Below, piece after piece: positions 38,070 to 49,900 of a stretch of 64,000 bases of DNA (position 1 is the stretch's first letter; every line of letters starts with the position of its first letter). The position numbers were made by a program, and so were the translations under genes. The notes beneath the pieces are model-generated. The model did not search any database. It was not told where the DNA came from and worked only from the letters and a program-made list of their open reading frames with translations. The stretch comes from Panulirus ornatus (taxonomy: Eukaryota > Arthropoda > Malacostraca > Decapoda > Palinuridae): positions 14,992,018-15,056,017 of the forward strand of contig NC_092236.1 of NCBI RefSeq assembly GCF_036320965.1, in the 5' to 3' direction.

Positions 38070-39259
38070 ATGAAGACTCTCGTGCTCTGCCTCCTCCTCG
38101 CTGGAGCCTTTGGTCAGTAATATCCTCTGCGTAGTCAGCCTTATTAGCTTTTCCAGTAGTTCTCTACTTCGAAGTCAGGCCTTTATTGAGACGTATGTAT
38201 ATAAGATATTGGTTTGAGTACTTCCTATCTTCCTCTTTAAGAGATAATATCACGAGTACATCACAACCTGTTCCAATTATTTAGTCACAGTTTTCATCAC
38301 AGCCGCTCCCTCGGGCAAGCCCAAGTTCCATCGAGGTCTCAACAAGATCGTCGGCGGTACGGACGCATCTCCCGGTGAATTTCCTTTCCTGCTGAGCTTC
38401 CAGGACATCTCCTTCGGCTTTGCCTTTCATTTCTGCGCGGCTTCCATCTACAGTGAACACTGGGCTATCTCTGCTGCTCACTGTGTCCAGGGAGAGGACT
38501 TAAACAACCCGGATTACCTTCAGGTCAGAACCCAGCGATAGTTGATGATTAATATCACGGTGAAACGCGGTTACATTGTTGTTCTTGGTTGCTCGCAATT
38601 TCTCTAAAAGTCACCTAACTACTGACTGAACCTTAGACCATTATATAGACAGGAAATACTGAGATGCATTGATATCTTAACCCCCGCAGGTTGTGGCTGG
38701 TGAATATAATATGGATGTGAATGAAGGGAACGAACAGAGTGTTGTTCTTTCAAAAATCATCCAGCATGAGGACTTCAACGCCTTCACCATCAGCAACGAC
38801 ATCTCCCTCCTGAAGTTTTCTCAGCCCCTCATCTTCAACGAATATGTCAGTGCTATTGCTCTTCCAAAGCAGGGTCAGGAAGCCACCGGATGTTGTTTTG
38901 TCGCAGGTTGGGGCACCACTACTGAGGGAGGCAGCAGCCCAAGTGTCTTACAGAAAGTGACTGTGCCCATCGTGTCTGACGCAGAGTGCCGCGATGCTTA
39001 CGGCCAGGACGAAATTGATGACTCCATGATCTGCGCTGGTGTGCCAGAGGGCGGCAAGGACTCCTGTCAGGGTGACTCTGGCGGACCTCTGGTCTGCTAT
39101 GACGAAAATGGATCCCTCTACCTGGCCGGCATCGTGTCTTGGGGCTACGGCTGTGCCCGTCCAAACTACCCAGGCGTGTATACTGAGGTAGCTTACTTCG
39201 TCGACTGGATCAAAGCAAATGCTGTGAAACGATCCTCCCTAAAAATGTTGCGAGTGTAA
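38070..39259 (+). CDS. Trypsinogen T4, diverged paralogue with C-terminal extension, 277 aa
   Basis: Secreted trypsin precursor and the most diverged of the four. Exons: 38070-38112, 38303-38523 and 38690-39259; introns are 190 and 166 bp. The activation site GLNK|IVGG, triad H74/D125/S218, pocket D212 and calcium loop ([13 protein letters not shown]) are intact, so it should be active. Exon 2 has FPFLLSF, HFCAAS and AISAAHC where T1-T3 have LPYQLSF (RPYQLSF in T3), HFCGAS and AICAGHC. C71 and C252 of T1-T3 are Ser and Thr here. An extra cysteine makes C156-C157 (TGCCFVAG). One residue is inserted at YDENGS. The ancestral stop TAA is AAA, which adds ten residues (KRSSLKMLRV) before the next stop. 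The 3' half of exon 3 is nearly identical to T3. Confidence 0.95.
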
Positions 39260-39564
39260 GCTGGCATCTGTGCTGCTCAGTGAATTCACGAAGGTTTTCT
39301 TTCATATCAGTCACAACAGAACGTGATATAAGTAATCTTGATCATCTGTCTAATGGAAATTGTTTCTGTAAATTGCTGTTTTTGTTTTATTTTCATCTGT
39401 GACTATGTCATGCTGTCGTCATATTTGTCTCATGTGGTGCGGTATCCATTTCCAAATGAGATTATGAACGACGTTATCGCGGGTTTTATATGAAATTTAT
39501 GAAAATGGGTTTTTGGACTATTTGAAATTTATCATCTTTTGAAAGTTTATAGATGACAACGAAA

Positions 39565-39765
39565 CTTCAGATGGATCTGTGTTTATACTAAACAATGAAG
39601 AAAGCATACTTGTTGTCACAGATAGATCCGTAGTTACACCATACAATGAAGGAAACACACTTGTTGTCACAGATGGATCCGTAGTTACACCATACAATGA
39701 AGGAAACACACTTGTTGTCACAGATGGATCCGTAGTTACACCATACAGTGAAGTAAACATACTTC
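39565..39765 (+). repeat. 51-bp tandem repeat, about 3.7 units
   Basis: Unit starts AATGAAGGAAACACACTTG at 39594, 39645 and 39696, with partial units on both sides. The length is a multiple of three, and both strands stay open (plus: LVVTDGSVVTPYNEGNT; minus: SLYGVTTDPSVTTSVF). No start context or neighbouring exon supports a gene. Confidence 0.85.
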
Positions 39766-39884
39766 TCACTGTGGCATCTACAAGTCTATCTTAGAAACAT
39801 CAAATTACACAGCTAAATCTACCTCTTAGACACTGGAAGTTCTATATTGAGCTGTATTAATCTTTTTATTAACAGTTGCCCCTT

Positions 39885-40030
39885 TTCTACAAGGGATTGA
39901 TTCGTCCTTGTATGGAGCACTGTTCTCACATCTGGGGGACTTCTAGCTCTACCTGACTGCGAGACAGGGTTGAGTCTGACGCTGGCCGACTTGCTAACTC
40001 TCACAGTTTTGTGACGCAGCTTTTCTCTTT
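39885..40030 (+). mobile_element. Jockey/CR1-like LINE scrap, reverse transcriptase C-terminus
   Basis: The plus frame from 39885 reads FYKGLIRPCMEHCSHIWG, one stop, then LRDRVESDAGRLANS, the pattern of the end of the reverse transcriptase in Jockey/CR1-type elements (YKGLIRP-ME-CSH-WG ... DRVE). Too short and broken to function. Confidence 0.65.
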
Positions 40031-40818
40031 TCTGTAGATTCCAGATGATGCCTGTTGAAGGCGAAAACTTGATCGAAATGAATTGGATGATTTTGGACAG
40101 TTGCTGTTTGAGCACCCACCTAGTGGTAGAACAATGTTAAGAACATTAGAGAACATAAAAAAATAGGTCAGTAACTCTCAATATGCTGTCGTATTTAATT
40201 CTGTATGCAAATATATGATGCTACATGTATTATCCTTTACATCCAGGCGCAGCCTCTCTGACTAGTTCATCAATGAGAAAAAAAATGAAATACTTCTATA
40301 CACCTTCTTTTTTCACACTCACTGAATTCATTGACAGTCATTTTTTTTTCTTTTTTGCTTCCTTTCTTGTCTCTTTTTGCCTCTCATATCTGAACATTGT
40401 TTGCAGACTGTTCATTAAAGTCACTAATGTCTGAGTAATCATCCTCACTTATTCGGATCTCCAGTTTGTAAAGATAGCAATCCAAGGTATAAAAATCTCT
40501 CGCATGAGTGGCTTTCCTCCGATATCGAATTCAGAGACTGAGCAGAAAGCAGAAATGATATAAAAGTTCTGTATCTTTGTATAACTGACATATATGTTGG
40601 GTCTATTGGTCATCATCACGCCTCCACTTTGGAAGTAACTCCTGCTTAAAGTCTGTGACCCTTGTGTGAAGGTCCGAACCCGAACATGTACACTGTTGAC
40701 AATGTGTTTTGCTCCGCTACTGATGCGTTCTAACTCCCAGACGCCTTTAGGCGACGAGCTAAAACGCAGATCGCCAGAATGCGCGACGTATCTACCGATG
40801 AATTTCCTTTGCCTATGA

Positions 40819-40905
<87 letters not shown>

Positions 40906-41789
40906 GCACGTACGGTCCAACGTTAAGGGCCCAAGATTCCCCACATAGTTAGAATCTTTACTCTAAGTTTGAAGGCAGCACCCAAGACCCGGGTGCTTAT
41001 CATGGGGGGCTGCCCGTCCCTGAACGCTGTAATCAGGGGTCCCTCCTACAGCGAGGCAAGCTGGGTGGGAAAACCACTTCCCACGCCTTTATCTTGCATC
41101 TTGACACCATTCAAGGCCACAAAGTGCACTGGGATTCCCTATCTTATCCAAGGCCATGTTTCGTGTGAGCATTTCTTACCCGGTCGCGTGCTGTCTGACT
41201 GTAGGTGTACCAAGCAAAGCCGTTGTCATCAGCAAGCGAACGTTGAAGTATATTCACCATGCACAGTGATATGCTCTCTTTTTATTCTTTCCCAAGTTTA
41301 TTTTATAGGTAACCGAGGAGGAAAATCGGACGCTTATGCACTTTCAAGCCTTTAATTCCCAACTGCCTAAGTTTGTCACCTGAGAACTGCGTAGATGGAG
41401 GTTATGTGATGCATGTGTTTGGGGCCTCAGGGAGGTGTTCCTGTACCAAGCACTTAGTGTCCACTGTCCACCTATCTACGTATGTTTCTCTGCAATACCA
41501 ATAGTATTTCTCACGCTCTAATTTGACAATGATACGCTCATGGTTCACCTTCAGTTACAGTATTTCTAGAACGTATTTGACAAAGTGCATGGGAATATGA
41601 TGTCATATTTTACAAGAAGTATATATATATATATATATATTACAAAGCCGAAAGCCATACTGTTTGCTCTCTCTTTTCTATTCATACTTCTTTAGACTTT
41701 CCCGACGTTCCCTCTTCTCCACATTTAACCTTGACACTCACCTTATGACCCTTCTTATATCCTCCATGCCATAGTGGAAGGAGCGCTCC
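40031..41789. other. No gene recognised
   Basis: AT-rich unique sequence with one CT array; 40969-41355 is open but matches no family I know. Confidence 0.55.
40821..40904 (+). repeat. (CT)n microsatellite
   Basis: 42 CT units. Confidence 0.95.
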
Positions 41790-42080
41790 CTCCTCTTCTA
41801 GTAAAAGCATACTCACTGGTGATGACGTCTCTCCTCTCTTTCTAATGGACTGTGCTCCCAAGCTTAAGCCTGTGCTTGCTCGTCAATTTTTCCTCTGCCA
41901 CAAAGCAAGTGCCATTTTGTCCCTTCCTCTCGGAAACATGTGGTAGGTTAGCCCATCCCACAGAAGGGAAGGTCGCTCTCAATTTTACTAGACCTCCGCT
42001 TTCTTTTCTTGATGTTACCTCTGTAAGGCAATTTGAAGAATCTCGGTCTGTTGTCCGATATTTATCAACATTAGTCGTCT
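41790..42080 (+). mobile_element. Possible LINE scrap, reverse transcriptase N-part
   Basis: The frame from 41821 reads DDVSPLFLMDCAPKLKPVLARQFFLC, split here as DDVSPLFLMDCAPKLK and PVLARQFFLC. A shifted frame later gives PIPQKGRS. This fits the region before 'PIPKKGD-S-NYRPI' of non-LTR reverse transcriptases. Frameshifted and weaker than 39885, so a chance resemblance cannot be excluded. Confidence 0.45.
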
Positions 42081-42589
42081 AGTTACATTGTCTCTCATCT
42101 GCCATACTGTATATGTAGTTTTCCCATAGACATTCATGAGAGTCTTACGTATTGACTCTTGGTATTTCAAAAACTTCGGCCAGAAATTTCTAAACTTCTC
42201 TCCTTCGTTTTTTCCCCTCTTTGCTCTGTAAACCCGTTTCCATTTGTCTTATATTTGGTCCATTCCTGTAGTGATGAATCTGTTTCCCCTCCTACTTCTG
42301 TTCTGTACTGCTCTGTATCCTACCTTTGTTCTTTTCTTTGTCGGTGATCCTTTCCACCTTTATGTCCATGCCTTGTCTCTGAAGTCTTTCTCTTCCCTTA
42401 AATACCACCATATTTCACTACCTCCATATAATTTTTTTTCCTGCGTCTCTCCAAAATCTTTTACTTTTGAAGTTCTTATTTTCTTATATTCCATCCCTTG
42501 AATTTATCGGCTTATTTGGCGATAAGTAACTGATAATTGAGAAAAACTCCTGACCGAGGAAATGATATAAACACACACCATTGGGTCCG

Positions 42590-42853
42590 AATGGCCTACA
42601 GACCACCCCCCGCTCCCTCCTCCCTGAAGTGGCGTGGGAGAGGAAGCGGAGGCGAACACCTGAGTCTGGGAATCACCTGTGCCATTAGCGCCACCAGCGA
42701 CACGGTGGGTGCCAGTCGCAGAGGCAGGGGTCCCGGGAGCATCACCCGAGGCAGCCACCACAGTGAGGAAGGAGGCGGTCGGGGGGTAACTCACACCCAG
42801 GGTGCTCACCTCCCTCAGACGCCTCCAGCAACCAGCTGGAGGTGGACAAGACC
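42590..42853 (-). repeat. 264-bp dispersed repeat, copy 2
   Basis: Reverse-complement partner of 36781-37042, also open across its length on the minus strand (TLGVSYPPTASF). T4 and the two LINE scraps lie between the copies. Confidence 0.85.
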
Positions 42854-42986
42854 ACATTGCCTTTAAATTACACTCAACATTCAGTAACACATTTTACGAG
42901 CTGATGACAAAATTAAGACATTGGTCAAGATATCTCAAGGGATTGGGCATCATGAGTGTAAAATTCTCTCCCATATTGTGCTGATT

Positions 42987-43030
42987 ACACACACACACAC
43001 ACACACGCACACACACACACACACACACAC
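42987..43030 (+). repeat. (CA)n microsatellite
   Basis: CA array with one CACG interruption. Confidence 0.95.
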
Positions 43031-43209
43031 TTCGATACACGTCCCTTGTAGATTATTTCGTTCTGGCGACGTAAATACAACATTTTATAAGAGGTAGGTC
43101 AAAGTTTCCACTATACGAAGAGAAGGTAGCAGAAGGAGAAAGTACGATTGGAATATCTCCCTACGAGACACGTGCGCAAGTGGCGTGGGATCCCATGCTA
43201 AGAGACAGT

Positions 43210-43329
43210 GATAAGGAGTGTGGCATGTGCTTAACTAGACAGTACATGACTGCGTTCGCGGGTGCCTTCCAAAGACCAGCCATGAAGACGTGTGTTCGTG
43301 TTCTCCCTGCTCCTCGCTCGGGGTCTTCG
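43210..43329 (+). pseudogene. Relic of a fifth trypsin gene: promoter remnant and frameshifted exon 1
   Basis: AGACCAGCCATGAAGAC at 43274-43290 and the CTGCTCCTCGCT and G|GTCAGT donor that follow match trypsin exon 1 and its leader. The exon (43282-43329) is 48 bp instead of 43. A 4-bp and a 1-bp insertion destroy the signal-peptide frame. GATAAGGAG lies 72 nt before the ATG, close to the 74-78 nt in the intact genes, but the TATA position reads GTACATGAC. No exon 2 or 3 was seen downstream. It is read as a decayed gene copy truncated after exon 1. A relic of another S1 protease with a similar leader is possible. Confidence 0.75.
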
Positions 43330-43551
43330 GTCAGTCTTACCATCACGGGTTCATTGTGCACTTTATGATCTCGTGAAATATATGGAGAAATAACGATAAG
43401 TTCCTCCGTCACGTGAAGATTAAAATCATGTTCACGTTTGTAACTCACGATCACGATCCGGCCATGGAAGATCGCTGAGGATAGAAAAGCATCGTTCACC
43501 CCCGTCGCTCCATCTCTTCCTCAGTTTTCCCTTCTTGATCCCTTCAGTTCC

Positions 43552-43553
<2 letters not shown>

Positions 43554-43600
<47 letters not shown>

Positions 43601-43610
43601 ACACACACAG
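43554..43610 (+). repeat. (CA)n microsatellite
   Basis: CA array with one CATA interruption, 225 nt past the trypsin relic. Confidence 0.95.
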
Positions 43611-43750
43611 GCTTAAGACTGCGTAGTTGTGTCTACTTCGAGAGTAATAACTGCTTATCTTTATATCCAGGATTATGACAGACTAGTGTAAAACTATACG
43701 CGTCTTTTTTTTTTATGAATTCAGCTACATTTTTATAGTGTTAAAACACA

Positions 43751-43752
<2 letters not shown>

Positions 43753-43782
<30 letters not shown>
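43753..43782 (+). repeat. (GT)n microsatellite
   Basis: 15 GT units. Confidence 0.9.
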
Positions 43783-43784
<2 letters not shown>

Positions 43785-44832
43785 CCATGACTAGAGCGGA
43801 TAGGTGGTTAGAGAACGTTATGTGTACCCAAATGACCACTTAGTAAAAAATCTTTTCTATATGAAATAAAAGTATCAATCGGTCTCTAATAAGGTCGCAC
43901 TGAAAACACAAGTAGTCACACTCACTATCCATGTTAAAAGCCTTCGTAGGATGCCCTCTGGTGAGAGGGAACGAAATGAATACACAAAGGCTAAGTCTTT
44001 CAACCATCTCGCTGATTGCCTACATCGTGTGACATTTGTGTTGGGGAACTTCTGGGGTTGAGTTAGACCTACGCTGGGCGTTCCCATAGCCCCAGTGACT
44101 CGTGGCTTCACTGATAAAAGTCATTTTAAGATTAGCTGTTATGCAAGCCACCGTACTCTACGCTCTGCTTCCACGTTTTCGAGAGAATAATATGATTCCT
44201 ATTTTTTTTTCTTTTCTCTCCTGTGAGATAGTGTCTATTTTTGTATATACTTTGAGTACGATGTCTGTGCAGGATGTGAGTAGAAACTCTTGAATCACGT
44301 GTTCAAGAAGGAGATTTACGAATAGTATATACGGACTGATAAACTGACCCCCTTTTAAAAAAGAAGAAATCCTCTTGGTTACGCACCATAGAGTACTAGA
44401 TCCTAATATTCACATCAGTTATCAAAGAACTCCATTGAGAAACGCCAGGAAGGATTCATTACTACCTGATGGTTGCTCCTGTCCATACTGAAAGTTCAGT
44501 GGAGCTTTATATGACAGATGAAAGATTGAGGTCTAAGCCTTCCAGGGATTAGTGACCGTAAGTGTTTGTGATTGAGTTCGTTAGTAGGAAGTTATACCAA
44601 CCTGAGTCAAGTGTGTGTGTGTGTGTGTGGGTGGGTGGGTGGATGGGACGGTGGGTGGAGGTAATGGGGCTGCCAAGTGGAGAGGAACTTTTCTCATATC
44701 TTCTTCCCGTTTTTCTATTAATATATTCACCTCAGACTAAGCGAAGCTGTTGAAAATCTAACACTTTAAGGGTGAAGAAGTTTCTCAGATCAATTTGTGA
44801 TACGTTGAAGCGAATCTACGATATCTGTGATA

Positions 44833-44914
<82 letters not shown>

Positions 44915-45294
44915 CCACTATATCTCCATTGGAAATTGTATGCACGCACTATATTTTTTCCCCCTCCCCGCGCAGTAAAGCCTTTCAACACTAGACGTGA
45001 AAAAAGAAAAAAAAAATGAGATAAAAATGGCAAGTTATAAACGCACAACATCAGCGATACGTGTACCGTTACTCTGGTAAGAAAAATAAAAAGACGCTGG
45101 ACGAGAACGTAGCAGTGAGGCTGAGAGGGTATGATGCAGCGAGTAACCAAGTTTCTCCAAGGCCCAGGAGCTGAGAGGAGACAGTCAGATAGACAGACAG
45201 ACAAAACATACAGACAACCAAAAAGACAGACAGACAGACAGAGAAACAAAGAGAGAGACATTGGAAGCCTAAGCCATAGCTAGTGAAGAAGACA
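43783..45294. other. No gene recognised
   Basis: Searched by eye for trypsin exon 2 and 3 motifs (IVGG, GDSGGP) belonging to the relic at 43282; none found. Confidence 0.6.
44838..44912 (+). repeat. (CT)n microsatellite
   Basis: About 37 CT units. Confidence 0.95.
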
Positions 45295-45480
45295 GAGCTA
45301 GAGATAGGATTTAATGGATCTTTGTTTTCTGAAAGGTAAAACTGCAGTAGGCGCCGGGCGGAAGACAATGCACAGGAGAGCCGAGCGGCCTAGTGACCCC
45401 GTTCTATTGTTGCCGTGTTCCTCTTTACCGTCAGGAGGACCTGCAACCTCCACCTCCGCCCACGCCTCCTTCTGCCCAGT
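45295..45480 (+). repeat. 186-bp perfect inverted repeat, right copy
   Basis: Partner of 20926-21111 in opposite orientation, with no mismatch seen. The right edge is CTGCCCAGT followed by GGTTGACACAG, against CGACGACAAG in the left copy. The left edge follows a run of CAGA repeats. The open frame continues into unique sequence to 45580. Confidence 0.9.
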
Positions 45481-45719
45481 GGTTGACACAGACCTGTGTC
45501 ATCTGTGTGTTGTTTCTATTTCAGCCAGTATCATAACAAAGTTTGTACCCGTCATAACCTGTACGTATCTAGTGCTGTAGCAACGTATCTGTAACTCTCG
45601 GAGACTTTGTATCATTGGGAACACCTGTGTAGTCTGTAGTTTTGGTAGTCGACCTACAGAATTCTGCCATGTGTTGTCGTTACCGTGTCACGTTCGTCTG
45701 TGTTTCTTGAAGTGGGTTT

Positions 45720-46010
45720 ATTCCTCTTGTCCATGCGGAATGAAGACATACCATGAGGACCACATGATCATGCGGTCTGGTGGGTTTCAGACTGATCATA
45801 TGCCGTCTGTATAGATTAAGGAATTTGATCATGTTGTCCACAAGGGAGAAAGACTCTGATCATGCAGTTCCATGGAAGTTCAAGATTCCTCTTTTCCACG
45901 TGGGATTAAATCCTCCGATCATGTGATTCCCTTTGGATATAGGTTCGAGGACCCTTTCCCGCACAGAGTAAATGAGCTGATCACGTTAGCCACAGAGGAC
46001 AGAGGATCAC
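45720..46010 (+). repeat. Degenerate repeat around GATCATG
   Basis: Six GATCATG or GATCACG cores at 45767, 45796, 45828, 45859, 45918 and 45979, each followed by short T/G-rich and TTCC(T)CTTTTCC-like blocks. Period about 30-60 bp. Confidence 0.5.
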
Positions 46011-46830
46011 AATAGCTTTTTCCTCACCAGTTGACGTGATTAATATCAAGTGCACGATGAGTGATTCTGATGATGCTTGCAGCACTTAAAGAGGGAGAGT
46101 CACATATGAATATTTTCAGTGGATGTGAATATGTAAAATGAATAATTGCATTGAAAAGTCTCGACATCTTGCTGCTGAGATGTGATGTATTTGATAATTT
46201 CTATATTTTTTGATAAATTCCAAGGTATTGTCTTAGTCTTAATTATTCTCTTTCTCTAACTGGAGCTCATTTAAGTCTAAGTACACCATCAGCTTCATCA
46301 TTATGTTGCCATGCATATATTATCATATACCTGATTCTGGTGTTCTCGTATGAGATTACGACGCGTGAAAAGTCAGTCCTCTTTGGCGAAGCCGTATTAC
46401 TGGGGCTACAATCTCGTCCGAGAACCTCACTCACCAAAGGAGTATAAATCATTTTCCTGCTTTTGGAAGTACCTCAGCCTTGGAGCCACAGCACCTCCTG
46501 GAAAAGGGATCCTGAGGCAAGTGTAGATGAATATCTTTCACTTTCTTTTCCCTCGGCTGTAGATTTCAACTTCCCTTCGATAACCTTTGTGATTCTGAAT
46601 TGATTATAACCTCTTGATTTCACCTTGCGCTGGCGATGAACCTCATATCACAAGCAGCCTTTCATTCACTGCTCTTAATGTATGCTCTGGACCGCTTCAT
46701 CATCCGTGTACTGATGCTGTTTGGTGAAGGTCATCTATCATTCCACTCACTTACTGGATCGGATGATATCCGTTGACCAGTATGATATCCATATTAGAGA
46801 CCTAAAGAGCAAGATGAGAAGGTGGGATGA

Positions 46831-46832
<2 letters not shown>

Positions 46833-46871
<39 letters not shown>
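46833..46871 (+). repeat. (GA)n microsatellite
   Basis: About 19 GA units. Confidence 0.9.
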
Positions 46872-46874
<3 letters not shown>

Positions 46875-46979
46875 GAAGGAAACGTATTAAAGGGAAACTC
46901 AAGAGGGTTTATAAGGTTTTAGTAATGAGAATGTGCTTGTAGGTCTTTTGCTCATGACGTTCTCTTGGACCAGTGATTT

Positions 46980-47225
46980 AACCTTCAAGCATATACGCGT
47001 TTGGTCTTATGCAACGATGTATGTAACCTCTTGAGAATGATGAATCAGCCGCTACGCAATTACGTCTTCTTATCCTTAAGAATGATAGATTATCCCCTAG
47101 AACACAAAGATTCTCCCTCTGGTCTACGACGATTCACACTCTTGGGGCTTGAAGCACAAGATCCCTTAAAATCATAAGATAATCCCATAGATTACGATGA
47201 TGTAAACTCTTGAGCATGATGAATG
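46980..47225 (+). repeat. Degenerate repeat with CTCTTGAGAATGATGAAT
   Basis: CCTCTTGAGAATGATGAATC (47029-47048), CCTTAAGAATGATAGATTA and CTCTTGAGCATGATGAATG recur with TACGATGATGTAA-like blocks. Three to four units, about 60 bp. Confidence 0.45.
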
Positions 47226-47899
47226 AGTAGAAGTAGAACGCATTACCTTCTAAAAGATGGTTCTTCATTATGCTTATTGGATATCAAATGCGCCGTGAAT
47301 TGTTCGTCTTTTTACTACGATCTGAATTTTTAGCGGTGAGGTTGTTCATCAACAATGAAATTACGCTTTTGCGAAATGATGATGATTCGAGTGCGTTGCC
47401 ACTACTCCTCTAGTTCAGTGAATTAATCTCATGGGCAGAGTGAGTTGCTCTCGTGAATACTGCAAAAAAAACCGATCGTTGTGATCAAAGAATGTATGCT
47501 GAGGGTGAAGTACCTATGATGAATGGATCAAAGTTTTTTATCATCTCTCTCCTTCACCCTCTTTCATCCGCTTTTCCTTTCCTCCCTCCCCCTTTTGCTC
47601 TTCCTCTACCGTGTCCTCCTCTCCTTTCCACTCTGCTCTCATTTCCCCCCCCCCCTCTCCTTCTGCTATGCCTATTCCCTTTCCCTCCTTTCCCGTCAGG
47701 TCTGCCTCTCCCCTCTGCTTTGCCTCTCCCCTCATCTGTCTCGCTACCGTCTGCTTTGCATCTTCCCTTTCCTCCCTCCTTGCTCCGCTGCCCCATCACA
47801 AGGTAGCGTGAAGGTATGAGAGTGCTACCACACCCCAAATTCTCTGGTGGCTTAAGGCTCTAGCGAAGGACGAGTGGGAGTGTAAAACAGGAACTCATC

Positions 47900-48460
47900 T
47901 CTGAGTAGCTTCCCTCCGACCTAACCCCTCCACCCTAGCCTCCACTCCTCTCCCTCGACACGAACCTTCTCATTCCCACCGTCTGCACTAATTTTCAAGC
48001 CCTTCTCTGCAAATTAACACCCATACCAATTTTCGCCGCTCTCCCTTCACACTAATCTTCACTCCCTCCCATCCATGTCATCCTCCACGAACTTCTGCAT
48101 CAACCTTCACCCTCCGCCTCCTTCAAGCTAGCCTCCATGCCACTCCCTCCACACTGAGTCCATGCACCTTCCTCTGCATTAACTCCACTCCACTCCCACC
48201 AAACTAGTGCTATCTCCCTGTCCCCCACAGCAGTCCCTACGCCTATACTAAACTTTTCTTCATTTAAGCACTTTACCACCCCTTCCACTTCATCCCTCTT
48301 CCACCCTTCCTACCACATTCCCACTTTCAACTCCATATTCCTCCCCTTCCAGTCACCTCCCCAGTTCCTTTCCCTATCTGTCTTCTAGTCCGTCACTTGT
48401 CCCATCGTTCCTGCTCCACCACCTCCTTCCACCATCCACTCTATTATCCCCTTCATAAAG
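47900..48460 (+). repeat. Pyrimidine-rich degenerate minisatellite
   Basis: Units of roughly 30 bp on the theme CTTCACTCCCTCC and CACACTGAGTCC / CACTAATCTTC. Almost no purine runs, and no gene. Confidence 0.5.
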
Positions 48461-48659
48461 CTAAGCTCAACGGCCACTTCCCACTGGCAGTGTGACTAAG
48501 GCACAAGAGGTAAGTGATCACCTCGGACCAAGACCCGTGTTAGGCCAGGCGAGTGGTGGTCGTCTCGTCGCTCAAATTCAAAAGCCTGTTGAGTAATGCA
48601 GATGCGTAGGAAACTCAGAGACAATTTTTTCTTCTTTTTTTCGTTTCGAGGAAATTTTG

Positions 48660-49330
48660 AAACTGTTAAAGGATGTTAGAAGCTTGTTGAGAGACGCTGG
48701 GCTTTTTGGAGGGTATAATGCATATCACGAGGTACTTACAAAACAAGATAAAGATATGTTGGAAAAAAAAAATTGCATACAGTAAAGACAGTGGGACTAT
48801 GATAAGATGAGGGAAAGGTAAACAGTCGTAGTCTTGAAGGACTACACCTGGAGGATGCTGGACGTGTTCTAGGATGCCCGTTGAGAGATGCTAGGTCTAC
48901 TAAGAGATTCCGGAGACGTTAAAAAAAAAAATGGCACGGCTGTCGAATCGTAGTGAGACACGAGGACTCTGCGCCAGTTTGGAGACACTGAGCATCATGA
49001 GAGATGTTGAACCCTTTGAGAGATGTCGGGACTGTTGAGAGATGTTGGGTGTGTAGAGAGAGTTGCTGGATCCGTAGGAAAATGCTAAGGCTTTGAAAAG
49101 GTGCTGAACCTACTATATATAATGATGGGCCTGATCAGAGGATGCCGGGTTCTTGAGGTATGATTGGTTGGCTGAGCGATTCTATGAGGTACACAGTCTT
49201 CTGGGAGATGCAAGGCCAGCTGGAAGATCCCATTAGGCCTACTGGAAGATGCAAGGCCTGCTGGAAGATCCCATTAGGCCTGCTGGAAGATAGTAGGTCT
49301 ACTGCAAGATTCTAGACTTACTTAAGAATG
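48660..49330 (+). repeat. Degenerate minisatellite of the GAGAGATGCTGG family
   Basis: TTGTTGAGAGACGCTGGGC, CCGTTGAGAGATGCTAGG, GACTGTTGAGAGATGTTGG, CTGGAAGATCCCATTAGGCC and similar units at about 20-48 bp. Later units lose GAG for GAA. Opposite orientation to 18030-18350. Confidence 0.7.
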
Positions 49331-49619
49331 CTAGGATGGATTTTGCACATGGTGCGAAGCTGTGTCTAATGAGGTAATATACCCACTGTTTGTTACATAG
49401 AAATGACTGTCGCTGAGGAGTTTTATCCTCCTTTAGAGCGTCTCACGACTGAGAGAATCCTTCAGTAGTGTGACCACAAGAAGAATCAAATCCTTCCAGT
49501 GACGTAACTTGCAAGACCCACCTGTAGTACAAGTTTAGGACGCGGTAAACTCTTTCACTTACACTGGTCTGTGACATTCACACGCTGAACTGAAATGACT
49601 TTCGTCTACCTTGACTACT

Positions 49620-49900
49620 TAGGTGTTTTGCCCTTGATGATTTGTTCTTAGAGTTCTCTTCTTGCTGTTCTGTTCTTAGAGTTTTGTCCCATGGTTTATA
49701 TTTTATCCTAGCACTCTTGTCCTTGGTGTTCTATTCTTGGTGTTTTGTTCCTTAGTGTTCTGTCAATGGTGATCTCGTCGTACGCTTTTGTCTCGCTGTT
49801 TTCTCCTCGTGTTATGCCTTTGGTGTTCTGTTCTTCCAGTTCTGTTCTTCATGGTTTACTGTTGGTAGAGTTTTACCCTTGATGTCCGCCATTTCGTAGT
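49620..49900 (+). repeat. Segmental unit 1, module A: TTGTTCTTGGTGTTC minisatellite
   Basis: Many 14-16-bp variants of TTGTTCTTGGTGTTC. It precedes CT-rich sequence and module B at 50366, an order repeated at 59.3 and 61.9 kb. Confidence 0.6.
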
